A stretch of 64,000 nt of DNA, from NCBI RefSeq assembly GCF_039545055.1, contig NZ_BAABRP010000016.1, forward strand, positions 1-64,000, written 5' to 3'. Source of the stretch: Deinococcus carri. GTDB lineage: Bacteria; Deinococcota; Deinococci; Deinococcales; Deinococcaceae. The translations under genes were made by a program, and so were the position numbers. The notes beneath the pieces were generated by a model. That model was not told the DNA's origin, did no database searches, and worked only from the letters and a program-made list of their open reading frames with translations. Positions 19,933 to 39,299 of this stretch are shown here, one piece after another; positions within the stretch are counted from its first letter, which is position 1, and each line of letters opens with the position of its first letter.

Positions 19933-20220
19933 ATGAAGGTGCGTTTCACGTCCGGCCGGGTCCGCGTCCGCCTCGACGATCTGGAGGTCGCCATGCTGGG
20001 CCGGGGGGAGGGCCTGACCACGCGGGTGGAGTGGCCGGGCGGGGGCTGGACCCTGACGCTCGATCCCCGCTCGGACGGCGTGGCCGGGGAGGGCGGAGCG
20101 TTGACGGTGGGGCTGCGGGTGCTGTTGCTGGAACTGCTGGAGGAGGCGCGGGAAGGGGTCACGCTGCCCGGACCGCCGCGCGTGGACGTGGAAAAGGACT
20201 ACGGGCCGCAGCACACCTGA
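19933..20220 (+). CDS. Small hypothetical protein
   Basis: A 95-residue protein rich in beta-prone segments (MKVRFTSGRVRVRLDDLEVAML, TRVEWPGGGWTLTLDP) and a short leucine-rich helix (LRVLLLELLEEARE). No family is recognised. TAGACT (19920-19925) ends exactly 7 nt before the ATG, so a leaderless mRNA beginning at the ATG supports this start. It faces the DprA operon tail and is divergent from the epimerase-like gene. Confidence 0.65.
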   Translation: MKVRFTSGRVRVRLDDLEVAMLGRGEGLTTRVEWPGGGWTLTLDPRSDGVAGEGGALTVGLRVLLLELLEEAREGVTLPGPPRVDVEKDYGPQHT

Positions 20221-20240
20221 CTCCCCTCCCCCATGGCGCG

Positions 20241-20516
20241 TCAGGGGAGCCGGAGACGGCCCCGGCGTTCTGCTTCCCACGCCGCCAGGGCCGCCTCTCC
20301 CGCCGGTGTGAGGGTGTAGGCCGCCCTGGCCTGCCCGCTTCCGCCCTCCAGCGCCACCAGCCGGCGGCCCTCCAGTTCCTTGAGGGTCACCATGCTCAGC
20401 CGCCGGCCCGCCAGGGTGTAGTAGGGGCCGCGCCCGGTCTGCCGGACATGCCGGACGAGTTCGGCCCCCTCGCGCAGGGCGGTCAGCACGCGGGCTTCGG
20501 CGTCGGTGGGCAGCAC
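20241..20516 (-). CDS. Small winged-helix-like protein downstream of dprA
   Basis: A 91-residue protein whose pattern LTALREGAELVRHVRQ, YYTLAGRRLSMVTLKELEGRRLVAL and AYTLTPAGEAALAAWE matches the helix-helix-wing layout of PadR/MarR-like domains. It starts with GTG 12 bp after the dprA stop, with GGGGAG just upstream, and so is probably the second gene of a dprA transcript. Whether it binds DNA is inference from the fold pattern only. Confidence 0.7.
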   Translation of the reverse strand: MLPTDAEARVLTALREGAELVRHVRQTGRGPYYTLAGRRLSMVTLKELEGRRLVALEGGSGQARAAYTLTPAGEAALAAWEAERRGRLRLP

Positions 20517-20528
20517 CTCTCCCCTCCC

Positions 20529-21605
20529 CTACCGCCGCGCCCAGCGTCCGCCCACTTCCTCGGCCAGGCCCAGGAGTTGCAGCATCACCAGCGCGGTCTG
20601 GAGGTCGGGCAGCGCGAGGCCGCTGGCCCCTTGCAGGTCGTCGAGGGTGGCGGGGGTGGTGAGGGCGGCGTAGACGCGGGCCTGCTCGGGCGGAAGGTCG
20701 GGGGCCGGGGCGGCGGGAGCCTCCCCCCAGTTCAGCTCGTTCAGGATGTCCTGGGCCGTCTCGGTCAGCACGGCCCCCTCGCGCAGCAGGCGGTGCGGCC
20801 CGGCGGCGCGGGGGTCCCCGGCGCGGCCCGGCACGGCGAAGACGGTGCGGCCACATTCCAGGGCGTGGGTGGCGGTGATCAGCGAGCCGCTTCTCAGCTC
20901 CCCCTCCACGACCAGCGTGCCTGCCGACAGGGCCGCGATCAGGCGGTTGCGTGTCGGGAAGTGGTGCTGGGCGGGGCCGGTTCCCAGCGGGTACTCGCTG
21001 ACCAGGGTGAGGCGGCGTGCGAGGCCGGTGTTTTCACCGGGGTAGATGACGTTCACGGCGCTGCCCAGCACCCCCACGCTGAGGCCGCCCGCGTCCACGC
21101 TCGCCTCGTGCGCGGCGGTGTCCACGCCCCGCGCCAGGCCGCTGACCACCACCACCCCGGCCCGCGCGAGGTCGGCGGCCAGCGCCCGCGTCAGGCTCAG
21201 GGCATGGGGACTGGCCCCGCGCGTCCCCACGATGCCCACGGCCCGTGGCACGACCGGAAAGTCGGGGAGGTCGCCCCTCACCCACAGGACCGGCGGGGGG
21301 TCGTCCAGGGCTTCCAGGGCAGGGGGGTAGCCCTCCAGACCACGGCCCAGCAGCATCACGCCCTCCTGCCGCGCCTTGACCAGCTCGGCCTCCGCCTGCT
21401 CGCGCGGCTTGGCGGTGCCGATGCCTGCCACCGACCGGGCCTCCAGGCCGGGCACGCCCCGCAGTGCCGTCAGGGGTGCGCCCAGGGCCGCGCCCGTGCT
21501 GCCGAAGTGCCGCCGCAGGTTCTCGATGCGCCGGGGTCCCAGGCCGGGCGTGAATCGCAGGGTGAGCAGCGCGTGCAGTTCCGCCTGTGCGGTCGTGGTG
21601 GTCAC
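20529..21605 (-). CDS. dprA: DNA-processing protein DprA
   Basis: A 358-residue DprA/Smf protein that loads RecA on incoming single-stranded DNA during natural transformation. The N-terminal SAM-like region has [20 protein letters not shown]. The central Rossmann-like DprA domain has [61 protein letters not shown] and [32 protein letters not shown]-terminal winged helix ([25 protein letters not shown]) follows. The GTG at 21605 is chosen because TATCCT (21612-21617 on the complement) ends 6 nt upstream; an ATG at 21662 is in frame but unsupported. Confidence 0.95.
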   Translation of the reverse strand: MTTTTAQAELHALLTLRFTPGLGPRRIENLRRHFGSTGAALGAPLTALRGVPGLEARSVAGIGTAKPREQAEAELVKARQEGVMLLGRGLEGYPPALEALDDPPPVLWVRGDLPDFPVVPRAVGIVGTRGASPHALSLTRALAADLARAGVVVVSGLARGVDTAAHEASVDAGGLSVGVLGSAVNVIYPGENTGLARRLTLVSEYPLGTGPAQHHFPTRNRLIAALSAGTLVVEGELRSGSLITATHALECGRTVFAVPGRAGDPRAAGPHRLLREGAVLTETAQDILNELNWGEAPAAPAPDLPPEQARVYAALTTPATLDDLQGASGLALPDLQTALVMLQLLGLAEEVGGRWARR

Positions 21606-21695
21606 GCGGGCAGGATAGCGAGTCGGCGGTCCGGCACAGGTTCGAAAGTGGGCGTGGAGCACCCACGTTTCACCCGTGGACGCCTGGTGGCATCG

Positions 21696-23072
21696 TTACG
21701 AAACCCGCACAGGCGTTTCCGCCTCCTCCACCCCTTCCTCCTCGTCGTCGCCCAGGGCCACGCCGGGGAGCGTCAGGACGAACTGGGCACCGCCGCCCGG
21801 TGCGTTCCCGCCTGTCAGGGTACCGCCGTGCAGCACGGCGATCTGGCGCGACACGCTCAGGCCCAAGCCACTGCTGCCGCTGCCGCTGATAAACGGCTCG
21901 AAGATGCGCTCGCCCAGTTCGGGGGGCAGGCCGGGGCCGCTGTCCTGCACCCTAAAGGTCACGTGGTCGGGCGTCTCGGTCAGCGTCAGGGTGACGGTGC
22001 CCTCCGGCCCGGCGGCGCGGCGGGCATTGGCGAGCAGGTTGCGCAGCGCCTGGGTCAGCCGGTCGGGGTCGCACAGCAGCATGCCGCCCCAGTCGCCCGC
22101 GAAGCCCGTGCCCGGCACCAGCCGGTCCAGCCGCCCGCGCAGGGTGGCGGCGGGAATGAAGTGCCAGGCGACCTTCATTTCCAGTTGCCCGCGGGCGAGT
22201 TGCATCAGGTCCTGGGTGGTAAAGGTCAGCTCGTCGGTGACCAGGGCGGCGCGCGTCACCTCGGGGTCGCCGGTGCGCTCGGCGGCGCGCGACAGGCTGG
22301 CCTTGAGGACCGTCAGCGGCGCGCCCAGCTCGTGCACGATCTGCCCCAGCAGTTGCTTCTCGCGGGCCTGCACGGCCTCGATGCGGACCAGCAGGCGGTT
22401 GAGGGCCGCCAGCAGGCGGTGAACCTCGTCCTCGCGCCCCGGCAGGGGCAGGGTGGCGACGCTGCGGGTGGGGTCGATGCGGTCGGCCAGGTCGGCGGCC
22501 CCCTCCAGGTCGGCCAGCGCCCGCTTGCCCACCCACCAGCCCACCAGCAGCATCAGCGCGGGCGTGACCAGCAGGGCCAGCAGCAGCGCGCGGGTGGCGC
22601 TCTGGCGGGCGTCCAGCAGGGCGTCTTCCGGCAGGGCCACCCACAGCGTCCCGAAGTCCCCCAGCTTGCGGGTCGCCGTGCGCGCCGGGGAGCCGTTCAG
22701 CTCCACCACCGCCTGCCCGCCGAAGGGAAAGGGCGCTTTGTCGTACTGCCGCAGGCTGGGGGTGGCCGCCTGCACCTGCCCGTCCTCGTCGATGATCATG
22801 GTGTAGGTGCCGGTGCCGCCCGGTGACTTGCCCAGCCCCTGCCCGCCCGTCAGGAACGCCTCGGCCAGCGTGTCCGCCCGTTCGTCCAGCCGGGTCTGGA
22901 ACTGCTGGTCCATGCTCCGGAGCAGCAGCGTCATCACGCCCAGGCCGATCATGCTGACCAGGGCCAGGGCCACCAGCGTGTAGACCAGCGCCAGCCGGAA
23001 GCGCAGGCTGTGCCGCCACGCCACGCGGGCGGTGTGCAGGGGGGCCGTATGCCGGGAAGCCGGGCGGGTCAC
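21696..23072 (-). CDS. Sensor histidine kinase
   Basis: A 458-residue membrane histidine kinase. Two transmembrane segments (about 25-47 and 165-187) flank a periplasmic sensor region, then come HAMP-like [33 protein letters not shown], the phosphoacceptor helix [17 protein letters not shown] (His near 245) and the HATPase domain with N-box [13 protein letters not shown]1 [12 protein letters not shown] and G2 [21 protein letters not shown]. The GTG at 23072 has GGGAGGA 5 nt upstream. It lies downstream of its response regulator with a 118-bp gap, and both probably come from the 24282 promoter. Confidence 0.93.
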   Translation of the reverse strand: MTRPASRHTAPLHTARVAWRHSLRFRLALVYTLVALALVSMIGLGVMTLLLRSMDQQFQTRLDERADTLAEAFLTGGQGLGKSPGGTGTYTMIIDEDGQVQAATPSLRQYDKAPFPFGGQAVVELNGSPARTATRKLGDFGTLWVALPEDALLDARQSATRALLLALLVTPALMLLVGWWVGKRALADLEGAADLADRIDPTRSVATLPLPGREDEVHRLLAALNRLLVRIEAVQAREKQLLGQIVHELGAPLTVLKASLSRAAERTGDPEVTRAALVTDELTFTTQDLMQLARGQLEMKVAWHFIPAATLRGRLDRLVPGTGFAGDWGGMLLCDPDRLTQALRNLLANARRAAGPEGTVTLTLTETPDHVTFRVQDSGPGLPPELGERIFEPFISGSGSSGLGLSVSRQIAVLHGGTLTGGNAPGGGAQFVLTLPGVALGDDEEEGVEEAETPVRVS

Positions 23073-23190
23073 GGCGTCCTCCCGCCGCAGCACGCCCCCC
23101 GGCTGCCGGGCGAGCGGGCAGGCACGGGGGGCGCGTGGGAGGGCAGCATGGTCTGGGTCTCGTCCGTTTGGGTGTCGTTCGAGGGGGCGC

Positions 23191-24282
<1,092 letters not shown>

Positions 24283-24414
24283 CGGGGTCACTGTATCCAA
24301 TCCTCGGGCGCGCGGCAGAAGTCGGGGCGCGCCTCTATGAGAAGCCAGCCTACCGGCCCAACCTGACGCCCCCATGACCCGCCCTTGAGCAGAGGTTTAT
24401 GCTTTAGAAAACAA

Positions 24415-24460
24415 AGCGGCCAGCCGCCAGCTTTGGATCTCTTGCTGGCGGCTGGCCGCT
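24415..24460. repeat. Heptad-repeat hairpin, GCCA type, perfect 17-bp stem
   Basis: 24415-24431 pairs perfectly with 24444-24460 around a 12-nt loop. The arm contains GCGGCCA and GCCGCCA heptamers. It lies 9 bp beyond the E2 stop codon and is probably the terminator of the leftward dehydrogenase operon. Confidence 0.8.
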
Positions 24461-24468
24461 GGTCGCTG

Positions 24469-26028
<1,560 letters not shown>

Positions 26029-26070
26029 TCGGAACCTCGGTTTCTTGGGAAGTTTTTTGGGGTAAAGCCT

Positions 26071-26304
26071 TCAGTGAAGCAGCAGCATCCGCACCACCCC
26101 GTAGAGCAGCAGCAGGACGCCCAGCCCCTGAATCCAGCGCTGGCCCCGCCCGTGGAACCAGGCCACGATGCCCAGTGCCACGAACATCCCGCCGATCAGC
26201 ACGCCCGGCCACGGCTCCGGGGCACGTCCGGCCAGGGCATACAGCCCGAAGCCCAGGGCCAGGCCGAGAATGCTGATCAGGGGGCGCGGAAGGTCAGGCT
26301 TCAT
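26071..26304 (-). CDS. Small two-helix membrane protein inside the dehydrogenase cluster
   Basis: A 77-residue protein with hydrophobic segments near 9-23 and 32-47, plus a third near 55-74. No family is recognised. TACTGT (26312-26317 on the complement) ends 7 nt before the ATG, so it has its own leaderless promoter even though it lies between the E1-beta and E2 genes. A role in the dehydrogenase complex is not implied by its sequence. Confidence 0.65.
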   Translation of the reverse strand: MKPDLPRPLISILGLALGFGLYALAGRAPEPWPGVLIGGMFVALGIVAWFHGRGQRWIQGLGVLLLLYGVVRMLLLH

Positions 26305-26372
26305 GCAGGGGACAGTATGGCGGGCCGGGCCGCGTCCCGCCGAGGCCAGCGGTACGGAAAACGGCTCAGGAC

Positions 26373-28513
<2,141 letters not shown>

Positions 28514-28584
28514 TGGGTCCTCCTGAGCGTCGGGGCAGACGCCACCCGCTGGCAGCCTCTCCCTTTTTTCTCTAGTCACCACGT

Positions 28585-28615
<31 letters not shown>

Positions 28616-28746
28616 GCTTGCCCGCTCGGGGCGGTCCTGTGCCTCCCCTGCCCCTGTCCCCGGCCGCGGGACGTGCGGGGGCAGAGGCGTCCAGGGCGGT
28701 GCCCAGCAAAGTTCGGCAACCCTGCCGGGCCGAACGGAGCGCTGTC

Positions 28747-30363
28747 CTAATAGGCGAAAAACACCAGGTCGGGGGGCACATTCTCGGGCAGCGCTCTCCC
28801 CTCCCCTGCCGGGAGCGAGGCGGCGAGGTCCTGGGCCTCGGCCAGGTAGGCCGCGTAGGGTATCGGCCCGGCCTCCCGTTCGGGAAAGTGGCTGCCGAAG
28901 AGGTCGGGCGGGGCCTGGTCCTGCGGATGCGTCCACGCGCCGCTGCGCCAGTCCAGGGTGTAGAGCGGCAGAAAGCGCTCGCCGAACGCCGCGACGAACT
29001 CGATGGCCGACAGCAGAAAGTCCACCTCCTCATCGGTGGCCCAGGGAGCCAGGTTCAGGCGGGTCCAGCCGGGCTTCAGGCCGTCGAGGTCCCCCAGGAT
29101 GCACTGCTGGTAGCGGGCGCTGCGCGCGTCGTCGATGTTCAGCAGCGCGTGGCCGTAGGGACCGGCACAGGCACAGCCACCCCGCGCCTGGATGCCGAAC
29201 AGGTCGTTGAGCAGGCGCACGACCAATCGGGGATGCAGGTACGTGCCCTCCTCCCCCGCGCGAATCAGGAAGGACAGGAAGGCCAGCCGGGGGGCGTCCG
29301 GGTTGCCGAGCAGGTGCACCCGCGGGTTGGGCTGTAGCCGTGCCAGGGCACGGGCGAACAGCTCATGCTCGCGGGCGGTGAGGCGGGCCACCCCCAGCGC
29401 CTCTTTCACGTGAAACGCGAGGGCCGTTCGCAGCTTGCCCAGGATGGCGGGCGTTCCGGCGTCCTCCCGCGCCTCGATATCGTCCACGTAGCTGTGGTCG
29501 GTGCGGCTGACATAGCGCACGGTGCCGCCTCCCGGCACGCTGGGCACCGCCAGCTGGTAGAGGTGCGCCTGGAAGCACAGCAGGCCCGGCGTCCCCGGTC
29601 CGCCCACAAACTTGTGCGGACTCAGGAACACGGCGTCGTAGCCGTCGGGCTTGCCCGGCTTCATGTCGATCTGGACATAAGGCCCACTCGCCGCGAAGTC
29701 GAAGAAGGCAAAGGCCCCGTGCGCGTGCAGCACGCGGGCCACGCTGCGGGTGTCGGTCAGCAGCCCGGTCACGTTGCTCGCGGCGCTGAACGAGCCGATC
29801 TTGGGGCGGCCCGCGTAGGCGGGGGCTTTCAGGAGCTGCACCAGCGCGTCCAGGTCCAGGTTGCCGCGCGGGCACAGCGGCACCTCCACCACCTCGGCGA
29901 TGGTTTCGCGCCAGCTCACCTCGTTGCTGTGATGCTCGTAGGGGCCGACAAAGACCACCGGGCGGTCGCGTTCGGGCAGCGCCGCCAGCACAGTTTCCCG
30001 GTGCGCGTGCGGCACGGTCAGGCCCAGGATGTCCTGTATCCGGCGCACGGCGGCGGTGCTGCCCGACCCGCAGAACACCAGCTTGCAGCTCGCGTCCCCG
30101 CCGAGCTGGGCCTTCACGTACTCCGCCGCCTGGTGGCTGAGGTGGGTCGAGTGTGCCCCGGTCGCGCTGTCCTCAGTGTGGGTGTTGGCGTACAGCGGCA
30201 GGGCCAGCCGCCCGATGCGCTCCTCCACGCTGCGCAGTGCCCGCCCCGAGGCGACGTAATCCGCGTAGGTGACGCGCCTGCGCCCGAACGGAGTGCGAAT
30301 CACCGCGTCCGTGCCTATCAGGTCGGCCCGCAGTGTCTCAAAGTCCATCGGGGCAGTGTCCAT
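28747..30363 (-). CDS. Aminotransferase class V-fold PLP enzyme
   Basis: A 538-residue PLP protein of the aminotransferase class V (SufS/Csd-like) fold. The lysine of the internal aldimine is in FLSPHKFVGGPGTPG, preceded by FFDFAASGPYV with the PLP-binding Asp. The N-terminal part has YADYVASGRALRSVEERI and a THTEDSATGAHSTHL loop. It is about 120 residues longer than a typical cysteine desulfurase, and no desulfurase active-site cysteine loop is obvious; CACAGP near 415 is a candidate. The substrate is unknown. A parS-like site lies within the gene at 29402-29417. The start could also be the ATG at 30348. Confidence 0.85.
   Translation of the reverse strand: MDTAPMDFETLRADLIGTDAVIRTPFGRRRVTYADYVASGRALRSVEERIGRLALPLYANTHTEDSATGAHSTHLSHQAAEYVKAQLGGDASCKLVFCGSGSTAAVRRIQDILGLTVPHAHRETVLAALPERDRPVVFVGPYEHHSNEVSWRETIAEVVEVPLCPRGNLDLDALVQLLKAPAYAGRPKIGSFSAASNVTGLLTDTRSVARVLHAHGAFAFFDFAASGPYVQIDMKPGKPDGYDAVFLSPHKFVGGPGTPGLLCFQAHLYQLAVPSVPGGGTVRYVSRTDHSYVDDIEAREDAGTPAILGKLRTALAFHVKEALGVARLTAREHELFARALARLQPNPRVHLLGNPDAPRLAFLSFLIRAGEEGTYLHPRLVVRLLNDLFGIQARGGCACAGPYGHALLNIDDARSARYQQCILGDLDGLKPGWTRLNLAPWATDEEVDFLLSAIEFVAAFGERFLPLYTLDWRSGAWTHPQDQAPPDLFGSHFPEREAGPIPYAAYLAEAQDLAASLPAGEGRALPENVPPDLVFFAY
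29402..29417. promoter_or_regulatory. parS: parS-like centromere site 1
   Basis: Contains TTTCACGTGAAAC (29404-29416) and matches 14 of 16 bases of the consensus TGTTTCACGTGAAACA. It lies inside the class V aminotransferase-fold gene, upstream of mnmG-rsmG-parA-parB. Confidence 0.85.
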
Positions 30364-30461
30364 GAAGGGAGCTTAACCGGCCCGTGACCTTTCTGCCCAG
30401 CGCGGTACCGTAATTCGGGACGGAAAGCGGCCTTTCCCCCACTGGTACACTTCCCCCTGCT

Positions 30462-32270
<1,809 letters not shown>

Positions 32271-32338
32271 CAGTGAAACAAGCGAAGCGGCGGGCAGTGG
32301 GTCAGCTTCTGCCCGCCATCCTCGCTTGACGCCTCCCC

Positions 32339-32354
32339 GGTTTCACGGGAAACT
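32339..32354. promoter_or_regulatory. parS: parS-like centromere site 4
   Basis: GTTTCACGGGAAAC again, 13 of 16 matches, in the mnmG-LAGLIDADG gap and immediately before the ribosome binding site of the LAGLIDADG gene. A half-site TGAAACA lies at 32361-32367. Confidence 0.7.
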
Positions 32355-32377
32355 TGACGGTGAAACAGGAGGCGGGG

Positions 32378-32704
32378 TTGGCGGCAGCGACATTTGAAAC
32401 CGGCGTCTTTCTGGGCGTCCTGATCGGGGAGGGCCATTTCGGGGGGGACGGCAAACAACCCCAGGTCACGGTCAGAATGCACCTGCGGCACGAGCGGCTG
32501 TTCGGGCGGCTCTTGGAGTGGTGCCCCGGTTCGCGGCTCTACGGTCCCTATCATCACGGGGGCCGCAGTTATTTTCAGTGGATGGTGCGGGGGGACGTGT
32601 TGCGGGAGCGGCTGGTGCCGCTGCTGGACGCCCTGCCGCTGGAGGACATCGATGAACACGTTTATGAGCGGTACCAGGCGATGAAAGCGAAGTACGGCCT
32701 GTGA
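32378..32704 (+). CDS. Stand-alone single-motif LAGLIDADG protein
   Basis: A 108-residue protein with one LAGLIDADG helix, [13 protein letters not shown] (about 11-22), followed by the alternating strands [31 protein letters not shown] typical of the DNA-binding saddle. Single-motif proteins act as homodimers, either as homing endonucleases or as domesticated DNA-binding regulators. No intron or intein context is visible. The TTG start at 32378 is chosen because AGGAGG lies 5 nt upstream. Its stop overlaps the rsmG start by 4 bp (GTGA), so it is part of the mnmG-rsmG-parAB operon. Confidence 0.75.
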   Translation: MAAATFETGVFLGVLIGEGHFGGDGKQPQVTVRMHLRHERLFGRLLEWCPGSRLYGPYHHGGRSYFQWMVRGDVLRERLVPLLDALPLEDIDEHVYERYQAMKAKYGL

Positions 32705-33449
32705 CGCCGGAAGGACAGACGCTGCTGCTGGACGGGGCCGCCGCACTGGGACTGGCGCTGACGCCCGAGCAGGTGGAGCGTTTCGCCCATCTGCTGCTGC
32801 TGCTGACGGAAGCCTCCGCCCAGATGAACCTGACCGCCCTGCGCGAGGAGCGCGACATCGTGCTGAAGCACTTCGTGGACTCGCTGACCTGCCTGCGCGG
32901 CGGCTGGCTGGACGGGGCCGGGCCGGAGGCGGCGGGTCCAGTGCTGGACCTGGGCACTGGCGCGGGCTTCCCGGCACTTCCGCTCGCGATCATGCGCCCC
33001 GACCTTCCCACCGTGCCGCTGGACGCCACCCGCAAGAAGGTGGAGTTCGTGGAACGGACGGCGCAGGCGCTGGGGCTGGCGCGGGTTCACCCGCTGGTCG
33101 GCCGCGCCGAGACGCTGGGCCGGGACCCGGAGCAGCGTGGGCGGTATGGCCGGGTGGTGACGCGGGCGGTCGCGGCGCTGCCGATTCTGGCCGAACTCGC
33201 CCTGCCGTTCCTGCGGGAGGGTGGCCTGCTGGTGGCCCAGAAAGGCCCCATCACGCCTGAGGAGCTGGAGGCCGGAACCCGCGCCGCCGCCGAGGTGGGC
33301 GGCGAGGTGCGGGCGGTGGACCCCTTCACGCTGCCCCTGACGGGCGACGCACGGACCCTGGTGGTGATCGAGAAGACGGGGCCGACGCCCGAGCGTTATC
33401 CGCGCCGGGAGGGTGTGCCGAACCGCAAGCCGTTATTCTGGCAGGCGAC

Positions 33450-33453
<4 letters not shown>
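32701..33453 (+). CDS. rsmG: 16S rRNA (guanine(527)-N7)-methyltransferase
   Basis: A 250-residue SAM methyltransferase (GidB) that modifies G527 in the 530 loop of 16S rRNA; loss in other bacteria gives low-level streptomycin resistance. Family segments are [29 protein letters not shown], the SAM loop [42 protein letters not shown] and [22 protein letters not shown] with the methyltransferase lysine in VAQKGP. It starts with GTG overlapping the preceding stop and itself overlaps parA by 4 bp. Confidence 0.95.
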
Positions 33454-35034
<1,581 letters not shown>

Positions 35035-35042
35035 CCGGCAGG

Positions 35043-35083
35043 GCAGAGGGGGGGAGAGCCGCGCCGCCCTCCCCCCCTTTCTG
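35043..35083. terminator. Bidirectional terminator between parB and the VanW gene
   Basis: A G-rich arm (GCAGAGGGGGGGAG) pairs with a C-rich arm ending in CCCTTTCTGC around a GC loop, in the 57-bp gap between convergent genes. Confidence 0.6.
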
Positions 35084-35091
35084 CTCCGGCG

Positions 35092-36417
<1,326 letters not shown>

Positions 36418-36491
36418 GGGGGCAGTATCCCACGCGCCCCTTTCTGAAAGGTGACAGCCCGAAAGGTCACGAGCCGGGACGTGACGGTACT

Positions 36492-37538
<1,047 letters not shown>

Positions 37539-37626
37539 AGGGGAAAAGTGTGGCACGGACGCGCGGGCGAGACGGTGAGCTGTTCAGGCACCACCATCAG
37601 TCCACGCCGCCGCGCACCAGCATCAG

Positions 37627-37830
37627 GCCAATGGTGTATTCGGGTTGGGAATACCGCTGGCCCTGGCCGCCGTGTCGCCGCTGGTGGACCGGCTGCCCGT
37701 GACGCTGTGGTTTGCCCTCTCGGCGGGGATGATGGCGCTGGGGACGCTGGCCTGGGTGGGCGTGGTCCGCGCCGAACGGGGGACAGCCCATCCGGGCGTT
37801 CCCCAGGAAGTGACCGCCGCCGCCGATTAA
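37627..37830 (+). pseudogene. Remnant of an MFS transporter (last transmembrane helices)
   Basis: The frame ending at TAA 37830 reads as the C-terminal part of a major facilitator protein ([19 protein letters not shown], then a second helix [18 protein letters not shown] and a short tail). No start codon or upstream transporter sequence is present. Reading upstream it becomes unlike protein and meets the YpdA promoter region. The remaining 200 bp also carry the fumC -10 (TAAACT, 37828-37833), which overlaps the remnant stop codon. Confidence 0.6.
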
Positions 37831-37839
37831 ACTCGGGGT

Positions 37840-39249
37840 ATGACGCAGACGGCTCAGGGGCAGACCCGCAAGGAATCCGACACGATGGGCACGCTGGATG
37901 TGGACGCCAGCCGCTACTGGGGCGCGCAGACCGAGCGCTCCATCCACAACTTCCCGATTGGCCGCGACACCTTCGTGTGGGGCCGACCGGTCATCCGCGC
38001 CCTCGGCATTCTGAAAAAGGGCGCGGCGCAGGCAAACGCCGAACTGGGCGAACTCCCGCAGGACATCGCGGACCTGATCGTGCGGGCCGCCGACGAGGTG
38101 ATCGCCGGGAAACTGGACGAGCATTTCCCGCTGGTGGTGTTCCAGACCGGCTCGGGCACCCAGAGCAACATGAACGCCAACGAGGTGATATCCAACCGCG
38201 CGATTGAACTCGCGGGCGGCGAGATGGGCAGCAAGTCGCCGGTGCATCCCAACGACCACGTGAACCGCGGCCAGAGCAGCAACGACACCTTCCCGACGGC
38301 CATGCACATCGCGGTGGTGCTGGAACTGAACGAGCGGCTGTACGGCAGCGTCGGCAAGTTGCGGGACACGCTGGCGCAGAAGGCCGAGCAGTACAGGGAC
38401 CTGGTGAAGGTCGGCCGCACGCACCTGCAAGACGCCACGCCCATCACGCTGGGCCAGGAAATCGGCGGCTGGGTGGCGCAGCTCGACTACGCGCTGGCCG
38501 AGGTCAGGCACGCCGAGCAGGGCCTCTACGACCTCGCCATCGGCGGCACGGCGGTCGGTACCGGCCTGAACGCCCACCCCCAGTTCGGGGACCTCGCCGC
38601 GAAGAAATACGAGGCCGAGACCGGCTTCCCCTTCCGCAGTGCGGAGAACAAGTTCGCGGCCCTCTCCGCCCACGACGCGCTGGTACAGACCTCGGCGGCC
38701 CTGCGGACGCTCGCGGGCGCGCTGATGAAGATGGCGAACGACGTGCGCTGGCTGGCCTCCGGCCCCCGCAACGGCATCGGGGAAATCACCATTCCCGAGA
38801 ACGAACCCGGCTCCAGCATCATGCCCGGCAAGGTGAACCCCACCCAGAGCGAGGCCATGACGATGGTCGCCACCCGCGTGTTCGGCAACGACGCCACCGT
38901 CGCCTTCGCGGGGACGCAGGGCAACTTCCAGCTCAACGTGTTCAAGCCGGTGATGGTCCACGCCGTGCTGGAAAGCATCCGCCTCATCAGCGACGCCAGC
39001 CTCGCCTTCAACGACAACTGCGCCGCAGGCATCGAGCCGAACGAGGCCAAGATCAGGGAAAACCTCGACAAGAACTTGATGCAGGTAACGGCCCTGAACA
39101 AGCACATCGGCTACGACAAGGCCGCCGCTATCGCCAAAAAGGCCCACAAGGAAGGCACCAGCCTCAAGGAAGCGGCCCTCGCGCTGGGCTACGTTACCGA
39201 GGACGAGTTCAACCAGTGGGTCGTGCCGCTGGACATGACCCATAGCTGA
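37840..39249 (+). CDS. fumC: Fumarate hydratase class II
   Basis: A 469-residue iron-independent TCA-cycle enzyme interconverting fumarate and malate. It is of aspartase/fumarase fold and full length. Visible signatures are [52 protein letters not shown] and the active-site [16 protein letters not shown] loop, with the catalytic serine inside. TAAACT (37828-37833) ends 6 nt before the ATG, indicating a leaderless transcript whose -10 sits in the MFS remnant. Confidence 0.96.
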   Translation: MTQTAQGQTRKESDTMGTLDVDASRYWGAQTERSIHNFPIGRDTFVWGRPVIRALGILKKGAAQANAELGELPQDIADLIVRAADEVIAGKLDEHFPLVVFQTGSGTQSNMNANEVISNRAIELAGGEMGSKSPVHPNDHVNRGQSSNDTFPTAMHIAVVLELNERLYGSVGKLRDTLAQKAEQYRDLVKVGRTHLQDATPITLGQEIGGWVAQLDYALAEVRHAEQGLYDLAIGGTAVGTGLNAHPQFGDLAAKKYEAETGFPFRSAENKFAALSAHDALVQTSAALRTLAGALMKMANDVRWLASGPRNGIGEITIPENEPGSSIMPGKVNPTQSEAMTMVATRVFGNDATVAFAGTQGNFQLNVFKPVMVHAVLESIRLISDASLAFNDNCAAGIEPNEAKIRENLDKNLMQVTALNKHIGYDKAAAIAKKAHKEGTSLKEAALALGYVTEDEFNQWVVPLDMTHS

Positions 39250-39264
39250 GATAAGCGGGAAGGG

Positions 39265-39299
39265 AAGGGGCTACTCCTTGGGAGAGGGAGTGGCCCCTT
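39265..39299. terminator. Hairpin between fumC and the UDG-like gene
   Basis: AAGGGGCTACTCC (39265-39277) pairs with GGAGTGGCCCCTT (39287-39299) with one wobble. It lies at the ends of two convergent genes; the left arm covers the UDG-like stop codon at 39271. There is no long U tract. Confidence 0.6.

Noticed and set aside
18900..20856. 660-codon form of the epimerase-like gene
   Set aside because: The N-terminal 319 codons are antisense to other genes and resemble no protein; the Rossmann fold begins just after the ATG at 19899.
20031..22826. Long plus-strand open frame across dprA and the histidine kinase
   Set aside because: Both minus-strand genes carry convincing family motifs, and this frame is low-complexity Gln/Gly/Ala.
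37597..39243. Open frame of 548 codons antisense to fumC
   Set aside because: The sense strand is a complete fumarase with its signature; the antisense product is His/Val/Leu/Gly-rich shadow sequence.
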